NCBI GenBank assembly: GCA_949752795.1
Contig: OX457056.1
Coordinates: 94,634,942-94,698,941 of the forward strand
Length of the DNA: 64,000 nt
Reading direction: 5' to 3'
Source of the DNA: Hyperoodon ampullatus
Taxonomy: Eukaryota; Chordata; Mammalia; Artiodactyla; Ziphiidae
Part shown: piece after piece, positions 14,401 through 25,805 of the stretch
Position numbering within the stretch: the first letter of the stretch is position 1
Layout: every line of letters begins with the position of its first letter
Translations under genes and position numbers: made by a program
Notes under the pieces: model-generated
What the model saw: the letters and a program-made list of their open reading frames with translations, nothing else
Told to the model about the DNA's origin: nothing
Database searches by the model: none

Positions 14401-17400
14401 TTAGATTTAAAGCATCTTTTCTAAGGTCTTCTTAACAGGTTAAACACAATCTTCCAGTCAGTTCTGAAACTTTAAATATCTGATGCTTCCACCACCACTC
14501 TCTCCCCAGCCCAGTTTCCTCCATAAGTTGTGGGGATTCCTTCCCTCATCTTCTTCAGATTTTACTGTCAGTTAGCTGCTTGATCCTCTGGAAGGATCAA
14601 TAACCCTTGGAAATCCTACAACCTCAGTGTTGAAAGTGGGGAGAGGGTGTGTACTTTAATCTCTTGTATGACCACCTGAAAGTGGTTTTCCCAGTCTCTC
14701 CTTGAACTCTTCTACTGATGGAGAACTCATTGCCACATGAGTAAATCCATTCTATTTCCAAATTAACATCCTTTATTTTTACATGTCCCACTTATGTTTA
14801 ATTAAAATCTCCTTCACTATAACATTCACCCATCAGTCCTAGCTTTGTCATTTGAACCAACCAGAATAAACCCAATCCTCCTTTCACATAGCAGCCTTTC
14901 CAATGTTTGAAGACACTAATAATCTTCCCTCAAGTTTTCTCTTTTCTGGGTTAAATGTAACCATTTCATTCTTTAAATAATGTTCATATGAAGATCAAAT
15001 AAGATAATAGGACAGGATTATACAAACACTAAGAGGTCATAGCGCTGTTGTTATTTTCTCCCATGACATTGCTGCAACACCCTTCACTATGCAATTTCTT
15101 CTCCTCTGGAATGTTTCAGTTTTTCCAGAATTAAATACAATACTTTAGAATTAGCATGACCAGTTTGTATTTCCTTTGATATGGATTCTTATTTCTAGTA
15201 AACACTCAACTGAGACCTCAGGTCTTTTGGGCATGAATTGCCATTTAACCTGATCTGCCGTACCTTCTACGTACATGGAATAAAATCTAAATAAAAGCCC
15301 TTCATGATCTGGCTTCTTTATATCTGGTCATTTCCCCTAAAACTTTATACAGCAAAAGTGCTTTAATACTCTCGGGGCTTAGAAAGCTCAGTCACCTCCA
15401 TCCCTCACCCCATTCTCAGATTCCCTATGGAGTAAAGTCCTACTCATGTCCCCCTGCCCTATAACCCCATTGCACAGTGGATGTAAATAATCCAACAAAC
15501 TGCAACTGTTGACTTACTCTGTCTCCCCTCTGGATAAAAAACTGTAACCATTCCTTTTCATCTTTTATTGTAGCCTTCTGCCTGGCAGTTATCAGGGACT
15601 CAATAAATATTTCTGTTATTGTTGGATGAATTAGAATTTAAGCTCATTTATTCTTAAACTGATTAAATGCCATATTCTTAGGTTGGCCTATTGTTCCCAC
15701 CTATCAAATCTTCTAATATTTTGATTTTTTAATATTCACTATAGTATGATGTAGATTTAATGCGCACAGCATTTAGGACTTCATTCAAGTCAATAACAAA
15801 AATGATGAAGCAGGCAGGGCTAAGTGCATACCTCTAGGTGATTGATAGGTTATCATTACTACTACTATTATTACCACTACTAGCAGCACTGCAACCTGCT
15901 ACCATCTCACACTCAGTAAACTCTTACCAGATGACAGGAACCACAAAAAGCTCTTTCCATATATAACTTCACATAATTGTCACAAAAATCCCATGAATTA
16001 GATTCTATCATTATTCCTGATTTACAGATGAGGAAAATGAGACATAAAGAGATTAACTGACTTGCCTAAGGTCAAATAACTACTCTAGAGATGGAACTAG
16101 ACTTTACCTCCAAATCTATCAATTTGTCTTCTTTGGACTGGTTGTTTATCATCTCTACAAATTTTTTTATTCAGTCATTCACTGAGAATTTATGGTATAC
16201 CAGGCTCTGCTAGGCTCTGAGGATACAGTGTTAAGTTAGATGGACGTAAGCTCTTAATTCTGCCACTTAATTCTGCCTTATTAATTATCTAGTCTGAATA
16301 TCTAAATTTTCCCCTTAAGATCTTTACTGAAATCAATATATGTTATCTGCTATTATCTTATCACCTAGGAATCCTATTTTTAAAATTTGGTGTGTTTGGC
16401 ATGACTTCTTGGTGAAGGCATGCTGGAAATCATTGCTTTCTTTCCTAAGTAATCATATAGCATTTTTCTGACATTATATTCTACCTAAATGTTCAACACT
16501 TAGGAAATAGTTAAATATATTTTTTCATGTCAATATGCTGGAACATTACATGGTCATTAAAAGTCATGTTTCCAAAAGAATATCTCAGAACACAATTGTT
16601 CACCATTTAATAAGTTTTTTACAAGTCAGCTGAATACAAAACTTTTCTATAATATTATCTCATTTTACATATTTAATTTATCATAGTACTGAAAATTGAA
16701 AGCTGAACCTTAAATTTTAATACAAAAAATGTATGTGGGTATGTAAATGTATATATGAAACTAACCAGTACTTTAACAATAATTATCTCTGTATCATAGG
16801 AGTACAAATTTTTAAAGTATTTTCTTCTATATACTTTTAGGTATTTGCCAAAATTTCTATACTGCATTGAATTTTATCACAAGTCAGTGTCAAGTTGACT
16901 AATCTGTAGTTTCAAGAATTAATCATGCCCACCTCTTTTTTTGACCATTTTCTTATTTTTTTCTCAAATCCTCGAGTGAATATACAATTTATTTAACATT
17001 CAAACTTCATTAAGACATGTGCAATATGGCAATTTTATTGGGGGTTTAACCCTATCTAGGATGATTACTTGCTGGGGCTTAGCAACAGGGTCCAAATTAG
17101 CACTAATTAAATACTTTATTGAATAAATATAATACCAAACAAAATGCATTCAAATGCTTTCTAAAAAAAATCAATTTTAAAGGCCTTTCTATTCAGGCTA
17201 ATGACAAACACAATAAAGGTAGATATGCTAGTTTAACACAATTGGCTGATTTTATACAGCCAATTATACAGCACTTATATCTTTTAGTCTGCAAGTATAT
17301 TATTAAATGATAGAGAACATCTAATACAACCATTTCTACAGAAATAGGAAATAAATTTCTAAGAAAGAAAGATTTTACAGACCCCATCTTTTATACCCAC

Positions 17401-20148
17401 CCCAAGAGTAATACCCCAAATGTTACTAATGTCATAATTATTTTCTATAAGCTTGGTCAGTGCCCGGGGATCAAGCCTGTCAGCTTAGATTCATTGGAAG
17501 CAGCTAGCTCTGCTCTATTTTCTCCTCACCTTTCTGGCCTTTAATTCCATCTCTATGTTGTTAATTATTCCCTTTCCCATTTAAAGATTGTTATCTTTCA
17601 TAGTGAGCTAGATACAAAAGGAAAATTGAGTATTTCTATTTTTCTGATCACTTTAGGGTCTAAAATATTAAATTCCCAGAAGAAAACCTAAAATATCCAA
17701 AGAGTAGTTCTTTTAAATATTTCTTTTCTGTGGTTGAAGTAAAAATATCTCAGTTGTTCTGGGAATTTCCACTTGTCCTCCCTTTTGTAATTGAATCCCC
17801 AGGAGTCAGCATATATTATATTTTTCTCGATAGCAATGATACAGTTTTAAATAGAGCTATTTCAAGCCAAAAGTTGTCAACCTTAAAATGGAATGGAATT
17901 GAAATTGAAGTCAATTTATAAAGCAGAAATCAGAATGACTGGGGATTTGGAGACTGACGTGGTGCAACAGAAGAGAGAATGATGTAGCAGGAAATGGGGT
18001 TGGGCTGAGTGAGAGCTTAGTCCTTGTCTTGGCTCTGCCAATAACTACATGTGTGACCTGGGCTTCACCCCTCTGGAAACTATTATTCACTATTACATTA
18101 CATTATATTACATTATATTTAATCTACTATAAACAAGGGATTACTGAATGAACTATGAGATTCCCTTTTAGCTCTATCAAAAGAAAGAAAGAGAGAGGAA
18201 GGGGGAGACAGAGGGAGAGAGGAAGGAAGGAAGGAAGGAAGGAAGGGAGGGAGGGCAGGAGGGAGGAAGGAAGGAAGGGACAGATGGACGAACTTGTATT
18301 CTATGTTCATGCCTGCTTAGGCTTCAATTATCAGGCTAATGGAAAAACTTAATCCTCTCCAAGTATCTCAAAAGAACAAAGGATATTTTCTACATGATAA
18401 GGAGTAAATGTTTCTCTGAGGAAACTACATAAGGAGTATGATTAGTATCTGGTGATGGAATGGGTGTGATTTCCTTTCATTGAGATTCTCTAAAGAACTG
18501 TCCTTCAATCTGCAATCATGACAGCTAGGAAACATTTTGCAAGGTGTGACTAGAGAACATTGTACTTAAAATCACATCACCCTTGTACATTCTTTTTTTT
18601 AAAGTATTGTTTTTTAAAAATTTTAATAGTGTAAAGCAAGGTGATATTAACACCAGTATCACAATCTTTGGGGACAGATTTGGGAAAAGGAATTATCATT
18701 CATTAAGCTCCATACTAGTATCAAAGTTTAAATGATTAATCTCATACAAACTTCATAGCAACCCTACCTAAAAAGTGAAGGCCAAATATAATAAGTGCCC
18801 TGCCCATGGTTACATCAGAGTCAAAATGGTTGGCTAACTCCAAAACCCTTGTTCTTTTTCCTGTCTCCTCTAAGAATTTTCCTATTTGAAAAAGAAATTG
18901 CAAATACATAAGTTCTTATATACAAACTTTACACACTGCATGGTAACAAGTCATTAATACTTTTGCTTGGTCTGGTCTCTCTCTACCTCTTTATCATTTA
19001 GGGCAATGTTTACCTCCACTTCTCTTTTTATAGGATGATTTCAGATCAACACACATTTGTTGAGAACTTAGAAGTTGCTGTGGATACACAAAAGATAAAT
19101 AACTGAAAACCTCTGCCCTCAAAGAGAGTTAGGAGTTAGGCAGATAATGAATGCAAAAGCATTTTGTAAACTGAAAAGCACTTTATAAATGCAAGGCATA
19201 GTTGTTACTGCTATTAGTAACAGTAGCAATGATTATTATTTTAACATGTAGGACCTAGATTAGGTTTGATGCCTACTTTTCCCTGAAACATCTCCACTAG
19301 AAGTATACAGCCTAGAGCAATCCAGTGAGTCAGTCTTTAGTAAATTGTCAGTTTCAGTCAAATGATTTAATGATCCTTGCTGTTAACTTTAAAAGTAATT
19401 CCTTGCTATTAACTTCAAAGCCAGCAAGTTGGTGATCTGTTGTATGCCAAAGGCTGATTAGCCATTCTGTATTTCCCCCTTCTACTATTGAAATAGCACA
19501 AGGGACCAACCTCCTAGTAGAGAAAAGGAGAAACCTTTTCTCTCCTGTGGAAGTCCATAATTGGGTTTATTCTTTTCTTCCATCCCCATCCATCCTCTCA
19601 AATTCACTACCCTGGGAAGACTTGGTAACTGCGCATTTTGACACATATTTATTTGCATAATTGAAAAATCACAGATGCTTCAAAAATAATCTTTATTATT
19701 GTTGTTCTTTTTAGAAGCAACATGTTTGAAACAGGTAGTTTTGGAAAGCTCATTTATAGATTTTGGGAAAACGTTTGATACTGATACTTTACAATCAATA
19801 CAACAATCAATATGAGAGAATCCAGGAAATCTAGCTACTTTCCTGGCTACAAACAAAATCATGTCTCTCTTTTTCTTCTAGGACAATCCATTTTTTGATC
19901 TGCACTTCAAGAAAGTGTACAGTTTGGAAGCATATAGTTGTGCTTCCAAATATGCCTTTGTTCGAACTCTAAACAAGCTGAATCATGCATACCTTAAGAA
20001 GGACTTACGGATTGTGAACTTTGATTCTACTTACATTAATGATGATTCCATTTGGTCCTCCAACAACAAGGATTGCTTGGTCCTTATGAGAATATGCTTT
20101 TATGCTTTCAATCTAGTGTGCTTGTCCCTGTGTCCCCTGCCACTCTGA
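5305..20148 (+). CDS. EXOC1L: EXOC1L, exocyst complex component 1-like (complete, 3 coding exons)
   Basis: Joined exons 5305-5425, 14071-14201 and 19882-20148 give a 172-residue protein. All junctions obey GT-AG (tcag|gtaatc, ctacag|tgacc, aca|gtaagt, cttctag|gacaat) and keep the frame (phase 1, then phase 0). I recognise the protein as EXOC1L, a short paralogue of the N-terminus of EXOC1/Sec3. Residues about 30-130 cover the Sec3-type PH-like fold that in EXOC1 binds PI(4,5)P2 and Rho-family GTPases. Motifs shared with EXOC1 are DLHF (about 90-93), the K-L-N-x-x-Y-L-x-K-K block (about 115-124) and the V at the first junction. The last 35 or so residues do not align with EXOC1 and end in a hydrophobic, Cys-rich tail. 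The poly-lysine run of EXOC1 is missing. The start is the first in-frame ATG, with G at -3. Function is inferred from the paralogue; a role in exocytosis is not shown by the sequence. Confidence 0.95.
5426..8790. other. EXOC1L intron 1, proximal part
   Basis: AT-rich intron sequence. A degenerate MIR (+) is likely at about 8,190-8,290 ('gcccacctgccagctgtgatat'), and 8,440-8,600 is a very AT-rich, TATA-word tract. I see no exon or other clear repeat. Confidence 0.45.
8815..9150 (-). mobile_element. MaLR LTR remnant (MLT1/MST type)
   Basis: Read on the - strand it carries the MaLR LTR end ('ggctgggaagtccaag' and 'atttatttctcacagttctg' as seen on +, 'ccttgggggttaggatttcaaca'). No partner LTR or internal region is seen. 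Confidence 0.6.
9150..10150. other. EXOC1L intron 1, unassigned stretch
   Basis: AT-rich intron with no gene-like pattern, splice-bounded ORF or repeat that I can name. Confidence 0.3.
10150..10715 (+). mobile_element. L2 LINE 3'-end fragment
   Basis: Clear L2 word order: 'ttaaagtccttcagtgac', 'gcattctagaccattcagg', 'tacacatgctgttcc', 'taacctccttcaagaagctc', 'gcctagcccagggctttgta', then a tail near 'atcaaattaatga'. Confidence 0.75.
10716..11955. other. EXOC1L intron 1, unassigned stretch
   Basis: Pyrimidine-rich segments occur at 11,000-11,060 and 11,570-11,660. The wording is loosely L2-like near 11,300-11,370 ('ggtgcatagtacgcactcagtat'). I see nothing coding. Confidence 0.3.
11955..12175 (-). 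mobile_element. MIR SINE
   Basis: The antisense MIR pattern is present: 'ccaggcactatcctgagtca', 'ttacaacatgaggaaactga', and a degraded end near 'aattccagagcccac'. Confidence 0.65.
12176..13100. other. EXOC1L intron 1, unassigned stretch
   Basis: No exon or confident repeat is seen. Weak L2-like phrases are present, but not in an order I trust. Confidence 0.3.
13100..13290 (+). mobile_element. L2 3'-end fragment
   Basis: L2 terminal wording: 'taagtttccagagggcagga', 'accatgtctcatacttgtac', 'aatagtggatacccagtaaa'. Confidence 0.6.
13291..14070. other. EXOC1L intron 1, distal stretch before exon 2
   Basis: A MIR- or L2-like word string is possible around 13,780-13,850. Otherwise it is unassigned. 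The last 25 bases form the pyrimidine tract of the exon 2 acceptor. Confidence 0.3.
14071..14201 (+). CDS. EXOC1L: EXOC1L coding exon 2
   Basis: The 131-nt exon encodes residues 41-84 ([10 protein letters not shown] ... DGKEADT). The acceptor is tcctacag and the donor aca|gtaagt is close to consensus. It has exactly the length and flanking phases (1 in, 0 out) of EXOC1 exon 3 at 52749-52879. Confidence 0.95.
15265..15640 (+). mobile_element. L2 3'-end fragment
   Basis: Contains 'tggaataaaatctaaataaa', 'gcccttcatgatctggctt' and 'caataaatatttctgttatt', the L2 3' end with internal gaps. It sits inside the L3/CR1-like remnant. Confidence 0.6.
15900..16140 (-). mobile_element. MIR SINE
   Basis: Antisense MIR wording: 'tatataacttcacataattg', 'ttacagatgaggaaaatgag', 'ttgcctaaggtcaaataact'. 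Confidence 0.65.
16460..17980. other. EXOC1L intron 2, AT-rich unassigned stretch
   Basis: Strongly AT-rich, with no exon, RNA gene or named repeat that I can support. The longest open frames are about 60 codons and are not protein-like. Confidence 0.4.
17985..18090 (+). mobile_element. MIR core fragment
   Basis: MIR core words: 'tcttggctctgccaataact', 'atgtgtgacctgggcttcac', 'ccctctggaaac'. Confidence 0.5.
18180..18285 (+). repeat. (GGAA)n / GA-rich microsatellite
   Basis: A purine-only tract with runs of ggaa and ggga units (18,220-18,282) in EXOC1L intron 2. It is a likely length-variable locus. The Lys/Arg/Glu-rich and Pro/Leu/Ser-rich frames over it are artefacts of the repeat. Confidence 0.9.
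18290..19880. other. EXOC1L intron 2, distal part
   Basis: A degenerate MIR (-) is possible at about 18,700-18,860. Old-repeat wording occurs at 19,040-19,200 ('ttgttgagaacttagaag', 'aaagcactttataaatgcaa'). Otherwise the stretch is unassigned. Confidence 0.35.
19882..20148 (+). CDS. EXOC1L: EXOC1L coding exon 3 with stop codon
   Basis: The exon encodes residues 85-172, starting [13 protein letters not shown], with the acceptor tttcttctag. Residues 85-124 align with EXOC1 exon 4. After the KK pair the two proteins diverge, and EXOC1L runs on in the same exon through a Ser/Asn/Asp-rich stretch into a hydrophobic tail ending CPLPL, then TGA. Confidence 0.94.
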   Translation, partial: DNPFFDLHFKKVYSLEAYSCASKYAFVRTLNKLNHAYLKKDLRIVNFDSTYINDDSIWSSNNKDCLVLMRICFYAFNLVCLSLCPLPL

Positions 20149-20290
20149 ATATGTATACCATGTTCCTTCATCAGTGTTCTATGAAAATGGTTCCCTAAGT
20201 AAATATTGATAGTCATGATTTTGTTTTTTCCCTTTATCAGTGACTTCTATTCATATGAAAATAAAGTGATGCTTTGTGAATTGCAGTGAA
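20149..20290 (+). promoter_or_regulatory. EXOC1L: EXOC1L 3' UTR with polyadenylation signal
   Basis: AATAAA lies at 20260-20265, 112 bases after the stop, and is followed about 20 bases later by 'ttgca/gtgaaatgtgtttcg', a plausible cleavage site with a GT-rich downstream element. This gives a short 3' UTR of about 135 nt. The L1 remnant starts only after about 20,420, so the signal belongs to the gene and not to a repeat. Confidence 0.75.
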
Positions 20291-20424
20291 ATGTGTTTCG
20301 ATGCATTCATTCAATATTCTGTACTTTTGCCTATGTGTTCTTTGGTAACTTTGGAAGGAGTTGGATTGTTTTGACTAAACTAGTATTCTACTAAGGGGTA
20401 TCAAAAATTATCTTGAAAGGTCTA

Positions 20425-22160
20425 AATAAGTGGAAATACATCCTGTTTTCACAGACAGGAAGATTTAATATTGTCAAGATGTCAGTACTACCCAAAGTGA
20501 TCTGCAGATCAATATAATCCCTATCAAAATTCCAATGGCTTTTTTTGTAGGAATGGAAAAGTCAATAGTCAAATTCATATGGAGCTGCAAGGGACCCCAC
20601 ATAGACAAACGATCTTGAAAAAGAAGTACAAAGTTGGAGGACTCACACCTCCCAATTTCAAAACTTACTACAAAGGTATAGTGATCAAAGCAGTATAGTA
20701 CTGGCATAAAGATAGACATACAGATGAATGGAATAGAATTGAGAGTTCAGAAATAAACTCATATATCTATGGTCAACTGATTTTTGGAAAGGATGCCAAG
20801 TTCATTCAAAGGAGAAAAAATAATCTCTTCAACAGATAGTGCTGGGACAACTGGATATCTACATGCAAAAGAAAGAAACTGAACCCCTTTCTTACAGCAT
20901 ACACAAATATCCTTAAAATGGATTAAAGATGTGAATGTAAAACCTGAAAGCATTAAATTCCTAGAAGAAAACATAGGGGTAAATCTTCAGAACCTTATAT
21001 TTGGCAATGGATTTTTATGACATCAAAAGGAAGAGCAACAAAAGAAAAATTAGATAAATTGGACTTCAACAGAGTTACTTTTGTGTTAAAGAACATTATC
21101 AAGAAAGTGAAAAACAAACCTACAGAATGAAAGAAAACATTTGCAAATTGTATATCTGATAAAGGTTTAATGTAAAGAACTCCTACAACTCAGTAACAAA
21201 AAGACAAACACCTAATTCAAAGATAGACAAGAAACTTGAATAGACATCTCTGCAAAGTATACAGTAAGCACAAGAAAAGAAACTCAGCATCATTAGTCAT
21301 TAGGGAAATGCAAATCAAAACCAAAATGTAACCCCCTTCACATCTACTAGGATGCTATTTTTAAAAAACACTGAAAACAAGAAGTGTTGGCAAAGATGTG
21401 GAGAAATTGAAACCCTCATACATTGCTTATGGGAATGTAAAATGGTATAGCCATGGTGGAAAACAATTTGACTTGTCCTCAAAAAGCTAAACATGGAATT
21501 ACCAAACAACCCAGAAATTTCACTCCTAGGTATATACCCAGAGGAGTTGAAAGCAAGGAGTTGAATAGATGTTTGTACACCAATATTCATTGCAGCATTA
21601 TTCCCAGCAGCCGAAAGATGGAAACAATGCAAGTGTCCATCGACAGATGAATGGATATACAAAATGTGATATATCCATACAGTGGAATATTATTCTGCCA
21701 TAAAAAGCAACGAAGTTCTGATACATGCTACAACATGGATGAACATCGAAAATACGTGAAGTAAAATAAACCAGATACAAAAGGACAAATACTGTATGCT
21801 TTCACTTATATGAAATATATAGACGAAGCAAAGTCAGAGACAGAAAGTAGATTAGCAGTTACCAGGGGCTGGGAGGAAGAAAAAATGGGGAGTTATTACT
21901 GAATGGTTATAGAGTTTCTGTTTGGGGTGATGAAAAAGTTTTGGAAATAGATGGTGGTGATGGTTGCACAACACTGTGAATGTAATAAATGCTGCTGAAT
22001 TTTATATTTTTAAATGGTTAAAATAGCAAATTTAATGTTATATATAATACCATAATTTTTAAAAATAATGTAATATGTTAAAAATAATTGAATTGTACAC
22101 TTTAAATTGGTGAATTGCATGGTGTGTGAATTATACATCAATAAAAATGTTAAAAAGAAA
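20425..22160 (+). mobile_element. L1 (L1M-type) 3' part of ORF2 and 3' UTR
   Basis: The + strand carries decayed ORF2 wording from the RT C-terminal region ('gatgtcagtactacccaaag', 'tggagaaattgaaaccctca', 'tggaatattattctgccata') and the L1M end ('gaattgtacactttaaattgg', 'gtgtgaattatacatcaata'). There are many stops in all frames. A CHR SINE sits in its tail. Confidence 0.85.
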
Positions 22161-22165
22161 AAAAG

Positions 22166-22378
22166 GGGGCTTCCCTGGTGGCGCAGTGGTTGAGAGTCCG
22201 CCTGCCGATGCAGGGGACACGGGTCCTTGCCCCGGTCCGGGAAGATCCTACATGCCGTGGAGCGGCTGGGCCCGTGAGCCATGGCCGCTGAGCCTGAGCG
22301 TCCGGAGCCTGTACTCCGCAACAGGAGAGGCCATGAGAGTGAGAGGCCCATGTACCGCAAAAAAAAAAAAAAAAAAAA
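22166..22378 (+). mobile_element. CHR-2-type cetacean SINE
   Basis: A complete unit from 'gggggcttccctggtggcgc' to 'catgtaccgc' plus A tail, inserted in the A-rich tail of the preceding L1. The flanking A/G-rich sequence hides the exact target duplication. Confidence 0.92.
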
Positions 22379-22409
22379 AGAAAGAAAGAAAAAGAAGAAA
22401 AGGACTACT

Positions 22410-23100
22410 TTAAATCTACTAGAAGAAAACATGGGTGAATTTTTTTATAAACTGAGAGTGGGGACAACTCCTAGCTATCACTCAAATCTAGAAACAATGA
22501 AGAAAAATGATTAATTTAACTGCATCAATATAAGAAGACTTTGCATGAAAAGAAAAACTATATTCAATCAAATGACAAACTTGAAAAAGTGCAAGTTATG
22601 TAGCAATACACTTATATCTTTCATATACAGATTGCTCCTAAAATTGAAGAGTTAAAAAAACTAACTGCAATTTGCTGAAAAATTAGTAAAAGATACATAC
22701 ATAGAAAAAGAATTGCAAATAACACTTAAACATATGATGTTTAACCTTGCCCATAATAGGAGAAATACAAATTAAATATACAATGTGATCCTGTTTCTTA
22801 TCTCTCTATTGGAAAAAATTCAAAACTTTGACAATATTCCATTGGGAATGGGAAAACAGTTCCCCTCATTCACAGCTGTTGGAAATGCAAGAGAGTACAA
22901 ATCTGATAGGAGAGGAATTTGAGAATATCTTGCAGAACTATGTATACATTTACTCTTTGATATGGAAATTTTATTTTATTTCTAGGACTCAGAGGCATCC
23001 CAAAGGTACTTTGGCAAAGATACAGAATGACAAATGCATAAGACATGTAACATTGTTTGCAAGAGTGAAATATTTCAAATAGTCCGAATATCCATCTTTA
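22410..23100 (+). mobile_element. Very old L1 ORF2 fragment
   Basis: Degraded L1 3' ORF2 words appear in order ('ctagaagaaaacatgggtga', 'gtgcaagttatgtagcaat', 'cattgtttgcaagagtgaaa', 'atagtccgaatatccatctt'). No open frame remains. Confidence 0.55.
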
Positions 23101-23900
23101 GAGGAAGAGGCCTGATTGGAGGTCATTGGCATCGGGGAGGTGTTGGCCGGCTAACAAGAAGCTGAGCATACTAGGTGATTGGTTAAAGGTATGTATATGG
23201 CTTTCTCTATAGTTGGTCCTAAGTCAGAAGTGGGGGCCAAAATTAGGGAAGCTGGGTTATTAATCAAGTCCTGGTCGTTTGGGGCCCATTACTACAGGGC
23301 TATTATTAGGCTTTCTAGACTGGTTGCTACAGATAGTAGTTTGACTTCCTGGACTGGTTACTGAACATACTAGTTTGGCTTCCTCAGCTGGTGGCTGCAG
23401 GTGGTGGGGCAGAGTTCTATTTTTATATATAATCTGGCCATTGTCCATTTGTATATTCAGAAATATCTTGTTTATGATGATGGTTACATGACTGTATACA
23501 CTTGTCAAAATCCATCGAACCTAAAACCATATCCAGAAGCTTAATTGTTAGTAATATTGGTAGTGTTATTTTGACAGTATCATAGGAGTGTGAGTACTGT
23601 AAGATTAAACACATGTTATCACGTTAATGTCATTAGAAACCGAGATTTTTAAGCCTAACAGAGGGAATATACAAGTAAAAAATCAAAGAAATTAAAGCCC
23701 AGTAACAGTAAATTTAACTGGAAATGGTAATATAAACTTACTAATATAAACCCCTCTTTTTTAAAAAAAAAAGCATGCATTTTCTAGATTTGTCTACTGA
23801 AACCATGAAGCAAAGACATCATGAGGCATGAGCATCTTAGCATGCAAGAATGTTCTGCAAATACCATCTCCCACTGAAAAGACTGGAGTCTATTTAAAGG
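23100..23900. other. Intergenic, unassigned
   Basis: Between 23,270 and 23,410 is a weak tandem pattern of 'ctggttgct/actg...agt' units (three loose copies). No gene is seen. Confidence 0.3.
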
Positions 23901-25185
23901 AATTACTGATTCCAGGTCTGGGACAGAAAATGTACAAGATGAACATGGGACATCTTGATGTACCAGGAAGAAAGGAAGCTATCAAAGTCAACTGGGGTCG
24001 GTCCAAGGACACAGGAGCCAACTTGAAGTAGCTCCCACTGGCCTAAGACGACACAACTTGAGCATAACAGGAAAATGACTAAAATAGAATGAAGCACAAC
24101 AGATATATTTAAGTTCATGAATTTACAATACTAACAAAAATATATCATTTGTCATTGAAATATCTGAAAATAGACAAATAAAGGATAGATTCAAGCATGT
24201 ATCTTGCCATTCCCATAGGAACTGTATTTCAGGTGACACACGATAAGGGGAACTTTTAAAGAAGAATTCCAAATAGTGAGTGCTGTAGGAATGATAGAAC
24301 TAGAAAATTACCATTTTTCAATCTCTAATGAAATAATGGATTTAGGCAACAATTATCAATGAATGTTAAAAACCATTAGGTGAAAGGTTATGGGGAATTT
24401 TATAATGGAGGGAGCAGGCTGACTCTACCCGAACCCAATGAGCAATCTTAGTATCACCAAAAGTGGGTCAGCCAGCCTGAAGTGCTCATGATGTGATGTG
24501 GTAAGAAGTACATAAGCACCACCAATGAAGGAGTCTTATCTAAAAAATGAATGTGAATCTAATCAGTCTTCTAGGTTTAGTTACTAAGTTTTAAGAAATA
24601 TGGGAAATGAAGGAATAAGCTAAATGGCATGCAAATACAGAATGTGAAATTCTATAGCACCAATGACTCAGTTTCTCTACAAATCAATTTTTTAAGTGTG
24701 TTGGGGGAAGGGGTAGGAAAACTGTTTATTATTATCTTATTTCTTAATATAAAAGAGACTTAAGAAAATAACATCCAAATATAGCATGTTGGATGCTATC
24801 CAGGGACCTGGTGTGGACCCTGATTTGAACATCCCAAGTATAAAAAGACTGAAACAGGGAAATTTGAATTTGGAGGGTATTAGATAGTAAGGGACAATGG
24901 TTAATTTTCTTAAGTGTTACAAGGCTGTGATGAGTATGTTTTATAAAAGTCTTTATAAATTAGATAAGACAGTTAGATACTATGATATTTACTGGTGATA
25001 TGGCATGAAGTGGGGATTTATTGTCCAATGTTGCAGGAAGTAAAAATGGAGAACAATGTAAAATAGGATTGTTATAGTCATTATTGAAACTGGGTGATGA
25101 ATCCATTGGAGTTTATTATACCAGTCTCTCTACTTTTGTGTATGTTTTTAATTTTTCATGATAAAACATTTTTAAATACTTACAT
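23900..25185 (+). mobile_element. Old L1 (L1ME/L1MC-like) 3' UTR copy
   Basis: Words of an old L1 3' UTR in order: 'ttgaagtagctcccactggc', 'gagcataacaggaaaatgac', 'gttaattttcttaagtgtta', ending 'tgtatgtttttaatttttca' with an A-rich tail. Confidence 0.5.
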
Positions 25186-25309
25186 CTATCATTCTGAAAC
25201 AAAGGTTGAAGATCATTTTGAAATACCATTCTCTTATAAAAGGAGGCAGAGTTACTTGAGAATGGCTGGGGCAAGGAAAATACTAGATGAGCCCAGAACA
25301 TCTAGGTGC

Positions 25310-25805
25310 CAGAGGATAAGAAAGTGCTCAAAAAAATAAATAAATAAAAAGAATGAGAGCAAAAATACACAGGAGAGAACTTTAAATAGCTCCCAATGAC
25401 CAGCACTGGAACAATTTGAACAACAAAACAAGAATAAAGTAAATATCTGAGTCCATACTGACAAAAATGAATGAATGAGGGAAGAAGGGATAATTCTTCC
25501 TTATGGTATAATTCCAAATAAGAGAAGTAGAAGGAAAGAGGAAAACTAGTAAGTGTAGAAAAATGAGGGAAATAGAGAGTCACCATCAAAACACCACAGT
25601 AATAATTGCTGCAGGTAAGATAAATAAATGTGTGTTAAATTAGTGAATGAAAGTTTAAGGAGAAATAGAACATTTTCATAGCCTCAAAGTATCCTTTTAT
25701 TCAAGAAAGGCACATCACCTCTGTGCTATATTCTTCCCCCAAATCCAAAACTTTGTCTAATTGTGAGAAAACATCAGACAAATCCAAATTGAGGGACATT
25801 TTGTA
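25310..25805 (+). mobile_element. Second old L1 3'-UTR copy, first half
   Basis: Repeats the family seen just upstream ('aatagctcccaatgaccagc', 'agacaaatccaaattgaggg'). It breaks where a younger L1 begins and seems to resume at 27,203. Confidence 0.5.

Larger units (their letters stand above)
14640..16460. mobile_element. Old L3/CR1-like LINE remnant, split by younger repeats
   Basis: Pieces at 14,640-15,250, 15,690-15,850 and 16,380-16,450 follow in order the words of an amniote CR1/L3-type consensus ('ctactgatggagaactca', 'cacccatcagtcctagct', 'cttcattcaagtcaataaca', 'ttcttggtgaaggcatgctg'). L2 and MIR copies interrupt it. Orientation was not settled. Confidence 0.45.

Noticed and set aside
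18119..18352. Frames rich in Lys/Arg/Glu or Pro/Leu/Ser on both strands
   Set aside because: They are produced by the GGAA microsatellite.
22166..22260. tRNA gene (A and B box-like sequences in SINE heads, e.g. 'gtggttgagagtccg' and 'gggttcg')
   Set aside because: These are the tRNA-derived heads of SINEs with long non-tRNA bodies and A tails, flanked by target duplications. No free tRNA gene was seen.
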